A program made the translations under genes and the position numbers. Shown piece by piece: positions 34,597 to 45,600 of a DNA stretch of 64,000 nt (within the stretch, counting starts at the first letter, position 1; each line of letters starts with the position of its first letter). Origin of the DNA: Asterias rubens (taxonomy: Eukaryota > Echinodermata > Asteroidea > Forcipulatida > Asteriidae); contig NC_047071.1 of NCBI RefSeq assembly GCF_902459465.1, positions 12,668,385 through 12,732,384 on the forward strand, given 5' to 3'. The notes under the pieces were generated by a model. It saw nothing but the letters and a program-made list of their open reading frames with translations, was not told the DNA's origin and did not search any database.

Positions 34597-37500
34597 CTAA
34601 TGCTTAGGAACGTCAGCGAAGCTAACGGGTTGAACTCTAACCACCTCGACAAAATCAGCTCCAAACCAGCATGTTACGTGCAACGTGTCAACAGTGAAGA
34701 AATACAATCTGTCTTGACAGCTGTTCCTTCTGTAGGTGGACCTTGGGTCAGCCTGGAGTATCTCACAGATTGCACTGGTGGCTTCTTGCTCTGATTGGAG
34801 AAACTCAAGATGATGGGGACTATCTGCAAGGTCAAAATAGAAAGGCAATTGATCAACCGGGGATTTGGGGAAGTGATTACAATGTGCTCAACTAGCCACT
34901 CTCCTGAGCCGTTCTCGGGGTGATAGCGGTCTATGGTGAGAGTACTTCCCTCTTGTGATAGTAACTGGAGCGTCTTGAACAAAGACTAGTCTCTTAGTGG
35001 ATGATACCCACATGGACTGTGCAGGGGGTAACCCTGTTTCAGCCCCAGGAGTAGGTGGATATGTGCCCCTGGTGACAGTTAATTTGGGTTGACAGACTAA
35101 ATCAGTTAATTGTAGCCTTCGCCTTGAAGTGGCCAGCCTCGATTATAACAAAGTAAAAACTGAAATTAAAAAAAGATCGTTGCCCCAGCACACTGTGCCA
35201 TACACCACATACATTCGTTGATACCCAAATACAGATAGTTCTAGCTTGTTTGAATCTTTTAATAGGATTTGTTCCCTGCCTGAATTTAAAGTGCAGTTGT
35301 CCAAGTAGATAATGAATTGTCTGTTCAAGAAGCTAGATTAGGCAAAACCTTGTTATTGTAAAACTTAAAAGTAATACACACCAATACTAGATGTCTTGAA
35401 CCGTCTCAAATCTGCTGCAGCATGCTCAGTAAACCTCACAGTCAGTTTAGTGATAGGTGGGTGCTGGATCCAATCAGCTACTGCAACCTTTGACCCAGGC
35501 AATGAATATTCATCACTCTGGCTTGGCAAGGGTGCATCTGAGCAATCACCTGCTTCACATTTTGAAGATGTTCTGTTTTCCGAATGTGTGGTGTTTTGAC
35601 TGCCATCTGAGTGATTCTGAGAAATACCGGAAGTTGGCGATGTTGTCCTTAGTTGCTCCTTGCAATCTGTGTGTGCTGAGACACTGGAGTTACACACAGC
35701 GTCCACTTGTTCAGCTGTGCGTTCAATCCCTGCACTGACAATTTCTTCATTTTCGGGAGTAACCCCAGCATCACTGCCTGTATTTTGTAAATTCACAGTT
35801 TGGACGAGTTCATCACTACCGTTGCTGTCATGATGTTGGTGCAGATTTCCCTCAGCGTTTGGCATGGTGCTTGGGGTCGAAGTAGTTGCGGCAGAGTCTG
35901 TGAGGGTCTTAGAGCTGATGTTTTCCTGATCCGACATGACAGAGGAGGTTTGTCCATGCTGAATAGAGCATGGATTGTCGTAGGATGGTACGTAGGGCTT
36001 GATGTCCAGCACTGGTGTGCCCTCGATGATATCAACACCTGATAAATGGAGCGTATCGCCTTGAAGACAAAAAGTACATAGGAAAACACAATTTAAAAGG
36101 CATCAGTTTAGTTCACATAGTACAAAAGTCGTAGAATCATATTACTCTGTCACAGCAGGCTCTTTTTACACTTCTAGATCTGGTTAAATACTTTCAACGC
36201 TCTTATTAGAGCCAAACGAGAAGAGAAGATGATGAAGAAATTTCAGTTTCAGATGTGGAATAATTCTCTGTGGAGCGGATTTTCCGTTCCACAGAGAATT
36301 ATTCCAGGGAAAAACCTACACAGTCAAGTACGGATTGTAAACCCATTCCACAAACATGTAGTGCCCTAGGTGGGACTTGAACCGGGGTCCCAGAGGTGGA
36401 AGGCTAGGCAAGCCACCACTACACCAAACTGACACTTCGCTCTATACCCCTCTATTCCCCCGATAAATGGGCAAACCCCTGTGGAATAGCCACCCCAGTT
36501 CTGGAGTAGACAGAGGCAAGTGGTTTTTGAACATGAGGGAATCTTGAAGTGTGCAACTGAGACCCTGTGGAATGGGGACGTAGGCAGGGACAATGTGAAA
36601 AAGCCCTGGGGGTAACCCTGGTGTAAAAAAAGCTGTGTTCCACGGTGATAAGGATACAGTGTGAAAAGGGCTTTAAGAAACTGACACTTTACAAAGAAGA
36701 GGACAGACCAGTGCTGTAGCCACAGTGGGCGGTGCTGGGTAGAACTGAAGCTGCGTAGAACTAAAGTTTTACGCCAAGCACTCTGAGAAAAATCCACTGT
36801 GCCGCGCAGCACAGATTTTCCCCAGATTGCACTTCAGCAATGATGGCCCCATAATTTAAACATGAATAATGCTGTTCATCTGCTTGCCCTTGATGGTTTA
36901 GAGCCCATCACTAAAATTGGTCAAGCTACAACACTGAGACAGACATCTGTTAGTTTTGGGTGAATAAAATACCTTGGATTCTGTCCAGTTTTGCCAGGGT
37001 CAAGCCAATGGGATTCGGCCGATGAGGACTCCTTGTTGAGAAGACTCCAACTTTAGCCCCGTCCAGGCGAGGGGGTTTCACTTTAGCCTTGGTAAATTTA
37101 CCTCCACCATTCTTGTGAAATACAAACAGTATCCTGAAAACAGAAACAAAATATCTTAAAATATTGAGATAAAAAGCAGTGGTAACCCACAGGGGGATTG
37201 TCCGTCTCAGTGAGTGTGTGGATAGGCACCTCCAGACGGTTCAACCCCATGGTCTGAACATCCTAGTCATTGATTAAAGAACAGTTTGTTAGTGTCTTTG
37301 CCTTATCCTTTCCCCCTGTTTAGCCCCCTACAGTTAGGCTATCCAAACTGTAACACTATTAGAGTTGGGACCGGAACAATCATTTCTAAATAACATTTGT
37401 TTGAAGGTTGCATGAGGAAGCCTTTAACGCTTGATATGCATGTACGGCTTACCATACTCTCCCTTACAATAGAATCGAGCCATCTCCTGACAGTATGGAC

Positions 37501-38408
37501 AAAGTATACTGTCCGAAATTTTGACCCCTCCGTCTGTAGAGCGTTTGTAACTGCTTAAGAAATGCATCTAAGGCCAAGTAAAACAAAAAACATGTTTCGC
37601 GTCCCGCCCGCTTCCTTTTTACAGGCCGCCTCCTTTTTACAGGCCGCCTCCTTTCTTATTTTATTTTTTTATTTTTTTTAAATAGGGTTATTTTAAATGA
37701 TCTCAGTGAATGCCTCGACTAAATTGTTTCATTTATGTTTTGTGTATTTCAGCAGTAGCAAAAACAATGGATATTTGACATTTTAACAAAGAATGGCGAC
37801 CATCTTGAAGTAAAAAATAAAAAGCCCCTTTTCCTCCTTTTTTTGAAAAACCCGGACGTGAAACATGTTTTTTTTTGTTTTACTCGGCCTAATGGTTAGA
37901 AAGATGTTTTTAAGTAGAATATAATGATCCACACAAATGCCATCAGAATTGTGTGATTTTCCTTTTACTCTGCAAACTTACTTGGTCGACCAATTTGTGA
38001 AAATTTTGATGCCACAAATTTAAGTGCTAGGTTAGTTCACAACGTATACGGAAAACCACGCAACTTTGAGGCATATTTGTGTGGATCATCTTTCATAGAC
38101 CAACTTGACTGATCTAAGGCAACGTGTCTCTTGTAGAAGTCTTACCAGACATGTGAAAACTTGTCCAGCCCCTGGATGGAATGTTGCGGATTAGGGAACG
38201 CCGCCTTTAGGATCGTTAGCTTTGCCCTTGAGAAGGTGCACACTGAAGGCTGACGAGGGGTGCCATTCTTACTCTTAAAACATGACTTTATATAGCCTAT
38301 GGGAGTTATGAGGGTGTTCGTAGGATGTTCATCTTCTTCTGTCTTTACTGGCGAATGAAGGGGAGGGGGTTGAGATGCTGAATGTGTTGCTTCCATCATT
38401 TTGTCCAT
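34597..38408 (-). CDS. TRMO: tRNA (adenine(37)-N6)-methyltransferase, TRMO type
   Basis: Known TRMO enzymes use S-adenosylmethionine to methylate t6A37 to m6t6A in cytosolic tRNA-Ser. Exons in coding order: 38408-38146, 37133-36973, 36059-35382, 34823-34597. They join in frame to 442 residues, close to the human length of 441 as I recall it. N-terminal TsaA-fold motifs: ITPIGYIKSCF (34-44), NGTPRQP (48-54), FSHVWILFVFHKNG (84-97), STRSPHRPNPIGLTLAKL (about 120-137), then GTPVLDIKPYVPSYD. Exon 3 adds a Ser/Thr/Asn/Glu-rich, probably disordered linker of about 170 residues. The conserved C-terminal part begins WIQHPPITKLTVRFTEHA and ends with ADPRSTYRR, QDRLYFFTVDTLHVTCWFG and EVVRVQP. The start is the first ATG in frame; an acceptor-like 'attccag' at 38476 hints at a 5' non-coding exon. 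It is convergent with the FZ/Ig/LDLa gene. Confidence 0.95.
37535..38132. repeat. degenerate family F hairpin carrying a nested element
   Basis: The left part 'gagcgtttgtaactgcttaa' and the right part from 37892 ('tggttagaaagatgttttta', 'gtgtggatcatctttcatag') are family F. The copy is interrupted at 37571-37891. It lies between TRMO exons 1 and 2. Confidence 0.65.
37574..37888. mobile_element. nested element with GGCC ends, PIF/Harbinger-like
   Basis: Left end 'ggccaagtaaaacaaaaaac' and 'atgtttcgcgtcc', right end reverse-matching 'ggacgtgaaacatgtttttt' and 'gttttactcggcc'. Both ends are flanked by 'taa', a possible 3-base target duplication, which suits PIF/Harbinger non-autonomous elements. 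There is no coding capacity. Confidence 0.6.
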
Positions 38409-38805
38409 TATGAGAGACGGGACTGAAGTACACTGAGAACGCTTTGTGGTGATGGAGAAACGGCATCTAATCAATCTGGAATTTGGACCAAAGGAGCGGA
38501 AATAATAACTTTTATGGTGTCACTGAGTGTTACTGTTTTTTTTCCTTAACAAACTTGTAATGTTAGTGAGTGGCTATTATTGGACTTGGTAAAAATAGTT
38601 TGTAGTTACCGGCCTTGTAACTTTATGTAATTCTAAGGCTTATTCTGCGTCAACAATGTTTTTTAAATTGTTACTTGATATTTTTTATACCCAAAATAAT
38701 ACGGTAAAATAAATAGCAATGGGAATCTGACCACTTTTTATACTTTTAAAAAAAGTTTTGATTAGTTTCAAAATATAACAAAAAATAAGTTTAATTTTGA
38801 ACTTT

Positions 38806-39170
38806 TTAAAGGCAGTGGACACTATTCGTAATTACTCAAAGTAATTATCAGCACAAAACCTTACTTGGTAACAAGTAATGGGGAGAGGTTGGTGGTATTA
38901 AGCATTGTGAGAATCAGCTCCCTCTAAAGTGACATAGTTTTCGAGAAAGAAGTAATTTTCCACGAATTTGATTTAGAGACCTCAGGTTTAGAACTTGAGG
39001 TCTCGAAATCAACCATCTAAACGGTGTTTTCTTCTTTCATTATTATCTCGCAACTTTGATGACCGATTGAGCTCAAATTTTCACAGGTTTGTTATTTTAA
39101 TGCATACGTTGAGATACACCAACTGTGTATGCTAGCCTTTGACAATTACCAATAGTGTCCATTGCCTTTT
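38806..39170. repeat. hairpin family A, full copy
   Basis: Left end 'ttaaaggcagtggacactat', right end 'accaatagtgtccattgcct'. It lies upstream of the TRMO start, within the divergent intergenic region. Confidence 0.85.
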
Positions 39171-39572
39171 ATAAAAAAATACACCTATTATTAGTAATAG
39201 TATAGTATATGCAAATTTACAAAATAGGATTTTATATTAAATTATTAATAATTAACATGTGGTGTTTCCAAAGTAATGCGAAAGTAAAACGATTTATTGT
39301 CTTACCATCCTACACCATAATTTGCATAAATTAATTCTACACCATAAATTGCATAAATTAATAAATGTTTTATTTTATAAATATTTAAATAATAAATAAG
39401 CCTAGGCCTATATCATATCATATTCATATGAACTAGGCTAGTTTTTAAGTAGAGAAATAGAAAATAACATTTCAAGAAAGAAAACAAATATTATAAATAA
39501 ATTATTATATTTATACAGTAACACCTTACTTACGAGGTTAATTGAAAGCGTTGGATCATCTGTAAAACTTTT

Positions 39573-39716
39573 AGGAAAAGTTTCCGTATGGCGCCACCAC
39601 TTTTTCATTCGATATGAATTAATATAGTATCTAGTTTACCTCAATGAGATATCCCTTTTTGTAAAAATGAGTGAAAAAGTGGTGGCGCCATACGGAAAGT
39701 TATCCAACTTTTACTA
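39573..39716. repeat. hairpin family B, copy 1
   Basis: Arms 'gtatggcgccaccacttttt' and 'aaaaagtggtggcgccatac', ends 'ggaaaagtttcc' and 'ggaaagttatcc'. It is in reverse orientation to copy 2 at 40572. Confidence 0.85.
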
Positions 39717-39894
39717 AAAGGTTGTGTGCAGATGTGTAATATAGCTCTGAAGTCTGAGGTAAAAACAAAGCACGGAAGGAACAAATCAGATACAATTTAA
39801 AGCTGCATGTGTTCAGTGGTGCGGCTCATTGCATTCATCTGCTGATGTTTTGCATGCAATTATGCCATTACGTATCCGAAGTAATAATCAACAT

Positions 39895-40060
39895 CCAACT
39901 AGCTGCTTCCGTCCGCCGCGCGCGCCGCAAGCATAAATACATTAAACTGGCATTACCCAGTCCTCCCACTTTCCACATTTGGGGTTAAGCATGGCTCAGA
40001 GTATAACAAACACTACCGAAAATTCTTCAAATCTGCATAAATGACGAGTCTAGCTCGTTC
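39895..40060 (+). promoter_or_regulatory. possible promoter region for the PWWP gene
   Basis: A GC-rich stretch ('cgtccgccgcgcgcgccgca', 39910-39929) followed by 'gcataaatac' precedes the candidate 5' exon. It is placed between the divergent TRMO and PWWP genes. Inferred from composition and position only. Confidence 0.35.
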
Positions 40061-40265
40061 TTGATTCTTTTTATAGAAATTCCCGGTACAAAATCACAAA
40101 CTTATAAAAAAATAAAAGTCAAACTAATCTCAAATGTTTGGGCTTATCTGGAGGGACTGTGTGCAATGGATATTTACTTCGGATACCTATATTGTTGTTT
40201 AGCAATGTGTGAGCGAAGTCCACATAACACAACCAAAACGGTTGACGAAGAATTGAGATTTGCCG
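40020..40265 (+). other. candidate 5' non-coding exon of the PWWP gene
   Basis: It ends at a strong donor ('tttgccg' then GTAAGTATG). The next acceptor on this strand that fits is 'cacttag' at 42677, 8 bases before the PWWP ATG. Joining the frame open here to that exon gives an immediate stop, so it would be untranslated. The 5' limit is a guess. Confidence 0.35.
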
Positions 40266-40571
40266 GTAAGTATGTAGCCTTATTTTGTACAACTTTTCTT
40301 TAAATAATATGTTAGCAGCTTTCCCTGCGAATACAGTACACAACAATTGGGGGCTTGTGGATTGCCTCATCAGCGTGATTGTTTTTCATCAGTGATTGTT
40401 TTGTTTGTGTACTCAGCTCTGACTGAGTCCATGAGTCTGAGCATGGAGGTAGAATCATAGAGTAACTTACTCTATGGTAGAATTGAGTGAGTCTGTTATG
40501 GATGATTGGTTGGGGTTGTAATTAATTTAATCTGTCAACTCAGCTCAGGTGTGACTTCGCTTAAAGCCATT

Positions 40572-40704
40572 GGATAACTTTCCGTATGGCGCCACCACTT
40601 TTTAACTCATTTTTAGAAGAAGGAATATCTCATTGAGGTAATTAGATACTATATTTTATTTCATTTCGAATGAAAAAGTGGTGGCGCCATATGGAAACTT
40701 TTCC
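40572..40704. repeat. hairpin family B, copy 2
   Basis: Starts 'ggataactttccgtatggcg' and ends 'gcgccatatggaaacttttc'. The loop shares 'atatctcattgaggta' with copy 1, read in the opposite direction. A solo end with 'ggcgccatatggaaattttt' is at 42087-42110. Confidence 0.85.
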
Positions 40705-40939
40705 GGTAAATACACTTTCGGTACAGAAACAAAAAAAAGTTCACATATTTACAAATTATTTACAGGGTTTACAGAAGATATTGGTGAAAGACTTCTCTTG
40801 AAATATTGTTCCATGAAATGCTTTACTTTTTGAGAAAACATTAAAACAGTATGTATCAATTCTCGATAGCGAGAATTACGGATTTAATTAAACCCATGTC
40901 ATGACACGGCGAAACATGCGGAAACAAGAGTGGGTTTTC

Positions 40940-41073
40940 CTGTTATTTTCTGCCGACTCCGATGACCGATTGAGCCTAAATGTTCACAGGTTTGTTGTTT
41001 TATATAAGTTGTGATACACTAAGTGTGGGCCTTTGGTTGGACGATACTGTTTACGAAAGTGTCCATGGCTTTA
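40940..41073. repeat. hairpin family A, right-end fragment
   Basis: 'ccgattgagcctaaatgttc' through 'cacaggtttgttgttttata' to 'gaaagtgtccatggcttta'. In the candidate 5' UTR intron of the PWWP gene. Confidence 0.6.
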
Positions 41074-41289
41074 ATATCCTTTTTATAGCTCCATTGATGA
41101 TGACATTAGTACATTGTCGCCCCTCACATTCCCAAACTCGCCCCTCTCAAGCCTCTCACTAAATCATGGATGATAACCGTTTTTGGATTACTTTCACTGA
41201 CTTTCCGAAACAAAAACTAACAAAAAGGCCCGGAAGAAAAAAGTGCTTATCAAAAAAGGCCTACGTGTTTTGTTTGGATTAGACCCAGT

Positions 41290-41765
41290 ATACTGGGGCG
41301 CTGTATTCCTTTTTTGAAATTTTGACATAATGACCGATAATGTCAAAATTTTGACCGATAATGTCAAAATTGATACTGGGTCTATCACAGATGGAGCAGT
41401 GAGGACAATCCCACCCATGGAGGGTGTTCCACATTGAGACAGTCCGGGGGGAAGAAGGAGAATTCGTAAAGCTGGGTGCAGCTTGTAATGAGTTGGAACT
41501 TGTTTGGGTGGTTTGTGAACACAACAGCTGGGAGGCATAGGTGTGAGCATGGAGCTTTTTAAAGCTCCATGGTGTGAGGTAGACTGCAGGATCGATGGCG
41601 ACTATGTTATAGTGAATTTTGTAGATAAGAGTTAGGCTTGCAGTTTGTGGTCTCCATTCTGGGTTTTCTACTGTAGAGCTTGTAATATTTTTGATATACT
41701 TTCTGTTCAATGGTACTCATAGAGGACAAACCTGGCTGCACGGCGCTGGATTTTTATTACTATAC
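41290..41765 (-). mobile_element. degraded non-LTR retrotransposon, RT C-terminal end
   Basis: On the minus strand, from about 41760, it reads IQRRAARFVLYEYH, then a degraded stretch, then LTLIYKIHYNIVAI, YLTPWSFKKLHAHTYAS and SPSSPRTVSMWNTLH. This is the usual run of motifs at the reverse-transcriptase C-terminus of invertebrate LINEs (RRAARF, YKI.N.LVAI, YLTP, PRTV..WN.L). Frames shift at least twice. It lies in the candidate 5' UTR intron of the PWWP gene. Confidence 0.7.
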
Positions 41766-42254
41766 GCTAGTTCAGTCTAGCGCCCTCTTGAGGTCGCTCT
41801 TGGTTCACTTCTTGTTATGACATCTCTGTATTAGTTATTCCTGACCTGTTGGCAGTATTTAAAGCCGTAGTTTCTCATGAAAACAAGTTCTATTTTGATC
41901 GTGTATGTTTGGCCATCCAACTACTACTTCCATAGTGGCGCTGGTGATGTCTTTCTTACATGTACATATGTATATAACATGTCTCAGTGTGAGGGCTCCA
42001 GACAGTACTCTGAATGAGGTGTCACGAGGCTAGTGTATGCTCTTTCTTTGATCTTTTGTGAGCAGCTCCTCAAGTTGAAAATGTAGTGGCGCCATATGGA
42101 AATTTTTCCCGTACGGGCCTAAATTTATAGTGGCATTGGGAATAAAGTAAGTAGGTGCCTGAATAGGGGCCATGAATTTGGTAAGGGAAAATTTTGTAGT
42201 TGGGACTTGTTGAGTCGACTGGCATTCAGTAGAGCGGGTCATAAGAGCGGGGGG

Positions 42255-42410
42255 GGGGGGGATTTCACAAAGAGTTAGGACTAGTCTTATCTCGAGTTAG
42301 GACCAGTTACTCGTCCTAACTTAGGACTATCCATGTAATTTGTATATCTCCTATGAGTATGACTAGTCCTAAGTTAGGACTGGTCCTAACCCTTTGTGAA
42401 ATCGACCCCC
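42255..42410. repeat. hairpin element, 'ttaggac' arms
   Basis: Left 'gatttcacaaagagttagga' pairs with right 'tcctaaccctttgtgaaatc'. 'gttaggaccagt' words recur in the arms. A related block interrupts a SINE-like sequence at 48220-48330. Confidence 0.8.
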
Positions 42411-42685
42411 GGTTCATGTATAAAACCCTGTTCCATTGGTGATCCTGACCAGTGTACACACACACAGCTTACCACTGACTACCCGTATTATGGCATGCAT
42501 GTCAGTACACCCTTAGTTTTAGCTTAGCTTTCTCACCTCCACCCTAGCCCTATAGTGTTATCTATAGAACTCATCCTCTGGGCTGTACACACATGGGGGA
42601 AACAGACTCCTACATTGTACATTATTATTTTAGGGCCCGTTTTTGAAACAATTTCTCCTGTTTTTTTTAACACTTAGATTGAACA

Positions 42686-45600
42686 ATGAGGACAACAAGG
42701 TCAAATACAGCGGGGAGCGTTGAGCTGCAGAGTCTGACTGCGAATCCACGGAAAAGCAGACTGAGATCTGCCACTGATTCTGCAGTCGTACATGTGAAAA
42801 TGAAAGCAAAGAAACCAATGATTTCATCTGTTAATCCTCGCTCCAAATCCTCAAAACCAGGGAAGAACTCAGTAACTTCAGAGACAAAAGATAGCCAATC
42901 AGGTACTTGCATTTATAAGATATATTTCAAGAATGTTGACAAATAGGGAGACCTCTCTATTTTATGTATTCATATCTCAGTTGGTTGAGTGCCGGTGTGG
43001 CAGGAGACTTCCACCCCCCACCCCCATGAGATTCCTTGCCCTCATACGTCAAACTGTGTACACACTGCTTCTGATAGCGCTCTCTTTAAAATCCTCCAAC
43101 AGCCCACTTTAATTTCCCGTATGGGGGACAGAATCTCTGGCAAGAGATTTTCCTGGACAATGACACGTTAATTCGGAGGTTTAAATCCCGCTCTTGTCAA
43201 TGTTTCTTTGTTAAACCCCAAATCAAGAATGTTTAAATCCCGCTCTTGTCAATTATTCTTTGTTAAACCCCAAATCAAGAATTTTTTTTTTTTATAGCTA
43301 AATGAACCCCATCATTGTGCCAAAGTAGGGTTATAATCCCACGCAAGTGAACCCTTGCATTTGTGATTTGAATATTCTCATTGATTGTTCCCACTGAAAT
43401 TTCAAGGGGGGTGATGTAGCTGGAGCTTGTTTTTTATTGAGTTGAGCTCCATATTTGTTTTTGCCTTTGTTCCGAAATATTAAAGCTTACATGTAATAGC
43501 CAAATATTCCTTCAATGTTTTTCTTTACAGGCGAAGGCATAAGAAAAGCTAAAATTCTATCATCTGATGGTCTAGTCATGAAACTGCAACCAGAAGCAAT
43601 GCACAACTTAAGAAGGTAAAGGCCACGCATATTACATAATCAAGATTCTTATTAGTTGCGAGAAATGAAAGATAGACTGTTGCAGTCTGTAGGAACGGCT
43701 CTGGAGAGTTTTGGTTTCAGGCGTCGATCTTGTCATGAGCTGTCCCAATGTAAAAGTACATTAATGTAAAGTTTGCCTCTCTGAACCCCAAATTTATTTT
43801 GGTCAACATAGAGTCGCTCTTAATCTATTTTGGTTTGCAAGACTCCGGCATGCCTCAAACCAAAATTTATTTGGGTCAACCTAGTGTTGCTCCTAATCTA
43901 TTTTGTTCGGTGCGACTCTGGTGCGTCTGTATAGAGGGGTTTTAGATATTCCAACCAGGAGTCTCTCCAGGATTTGTGCAAAAATTGTGGGTCATTCATG
44001 GACCCAATTGTTTGAATGTTTGGTTGAAGCTTGCTAAATTCAGGCCCCTTTTCTGTATCATAGTAGCCTTGCTTATGCCTATTCTTGTGGAAGACATTCT
44101 TTGGCACAATTTTCCTTAGAGAGGGCACTATCCTTTCATCCACGAACTGCTCTCATGACACGAGCCGCTCCACGAAGTTCTTGTTTTGAGAGCGGTTTGT
44201 GAATAAAAATGCCCTCTGTTAGGGTAAATGGTGACATATCAACACAAGAAGGTCTTCCACCACAGCTAGTTTAACATGTTTAATAGCCGAACCTTCACTA
44301 AGAGGTGGTAATATTGGCCCCAAAAAGGGCGTGAGATGGTCATTCAAGAAAGAATGGTTGGCCGACTTAAGTTTTATACATGTATGTTTGAATGGGCAGT
44401 GGAAACAGTAGACTTGGTGAGAGACTTTCCAGTATCTCTCAAGTATCGCAATTCCCTGTTCTGCGCCGCACACATTACTATCAAACAGCTGGCGCTGCTG
44501 GGAGAACTTACAGATCACCTACCACATCAACAAAATATGGGTTTGGGGTTTCCAAAGAATACTCTCTATCGGTGGAATGGTTGCGACGTGTGTAGTGTTG
44601 AGTGTATGTATACTGTAGGCCCTATGGTTTTATTGTTTTAGGGAAACTGTGCAAGATGGATGAATTTCTGCTCTAATTATTTGTAATTTATTTTGATGTT
44701 AGGTTGAACGACAGAGAAGAGGACAGCGAGTCTTCAGGAGATGAGGAATTGCCGGCCATTTTTGACCCTTCGGCTCCAGAAAGCAGAGGTAACTTTCATA
44801 CCCAACAGAATTGAAAGATATCCGACTTGAAGCCAACATTCGAACGTCTTTTGTCAATATACATGTACATGTAAATTGTTTTTTACCCTTACACCAATGT
44901 GTATTAATGAAAAGGCCTTTGCATTGCTAGAGCAGATGTGTTACCATTAGACCACCAAGCTAGCCCGCTGGCTAGAGTCGATATATATGTATTAGCATTG
45001 GGTACCGAAACCAGTGGAACACTAACATCTATTTATTTGTTGCGATAATGGACAACCAGATTTTCTCAATTATGATTTACAGGGTCAAAAAGTTCATGTA
45101 TATGACGCAATCCACCATGTTTCAATATTGAAAATTAGTTTTGTGGTAACACCATGTCCTCCCCCCCCAATCCACTGAAGCGCAAGTTCAAGGACCGGTA
45201 GAAGTCCCGGTCTATTTCCTACCTTCCGCCCAGGTAGTAGTTAAAAGCAAGACGGTTGTTTGCAGAACTGAAAAGTCTCCCGAATCCCTAAAAATCTACT
45301 TTAGTAGAAAACATGTATAAAGGAAAACAAGTTCTCAAAAGAACATAATCTACGCAGCAAGTAAAAGACACACACATGGTGTTACTGCAAACCTAATATT
45401 TATTGATACCTCACCATGCATTACCTCAAATCCCATATGTTTTGACATGTTGTTTCATCATTTCAAATAGTATTTCTTCCTTGTTTGATTTAGTGAAAGA
45501 GCTTGCACCGGGTACAGTGGTGTGGGCGAAGAGTAAGGGTTGGTCGCATTGGCCTGCTGTGGTAAGAATTTTAAATTGTTCCTGTTTTATTCACTTTTTG

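Noticed and set aside
36366-36812. 148-residue minus-strand frame between TRMO exons 2 and 3
   Set aside because: TRMO joins perfectly without it, it has no good flanking splice sites in phase, and no domain is seen.
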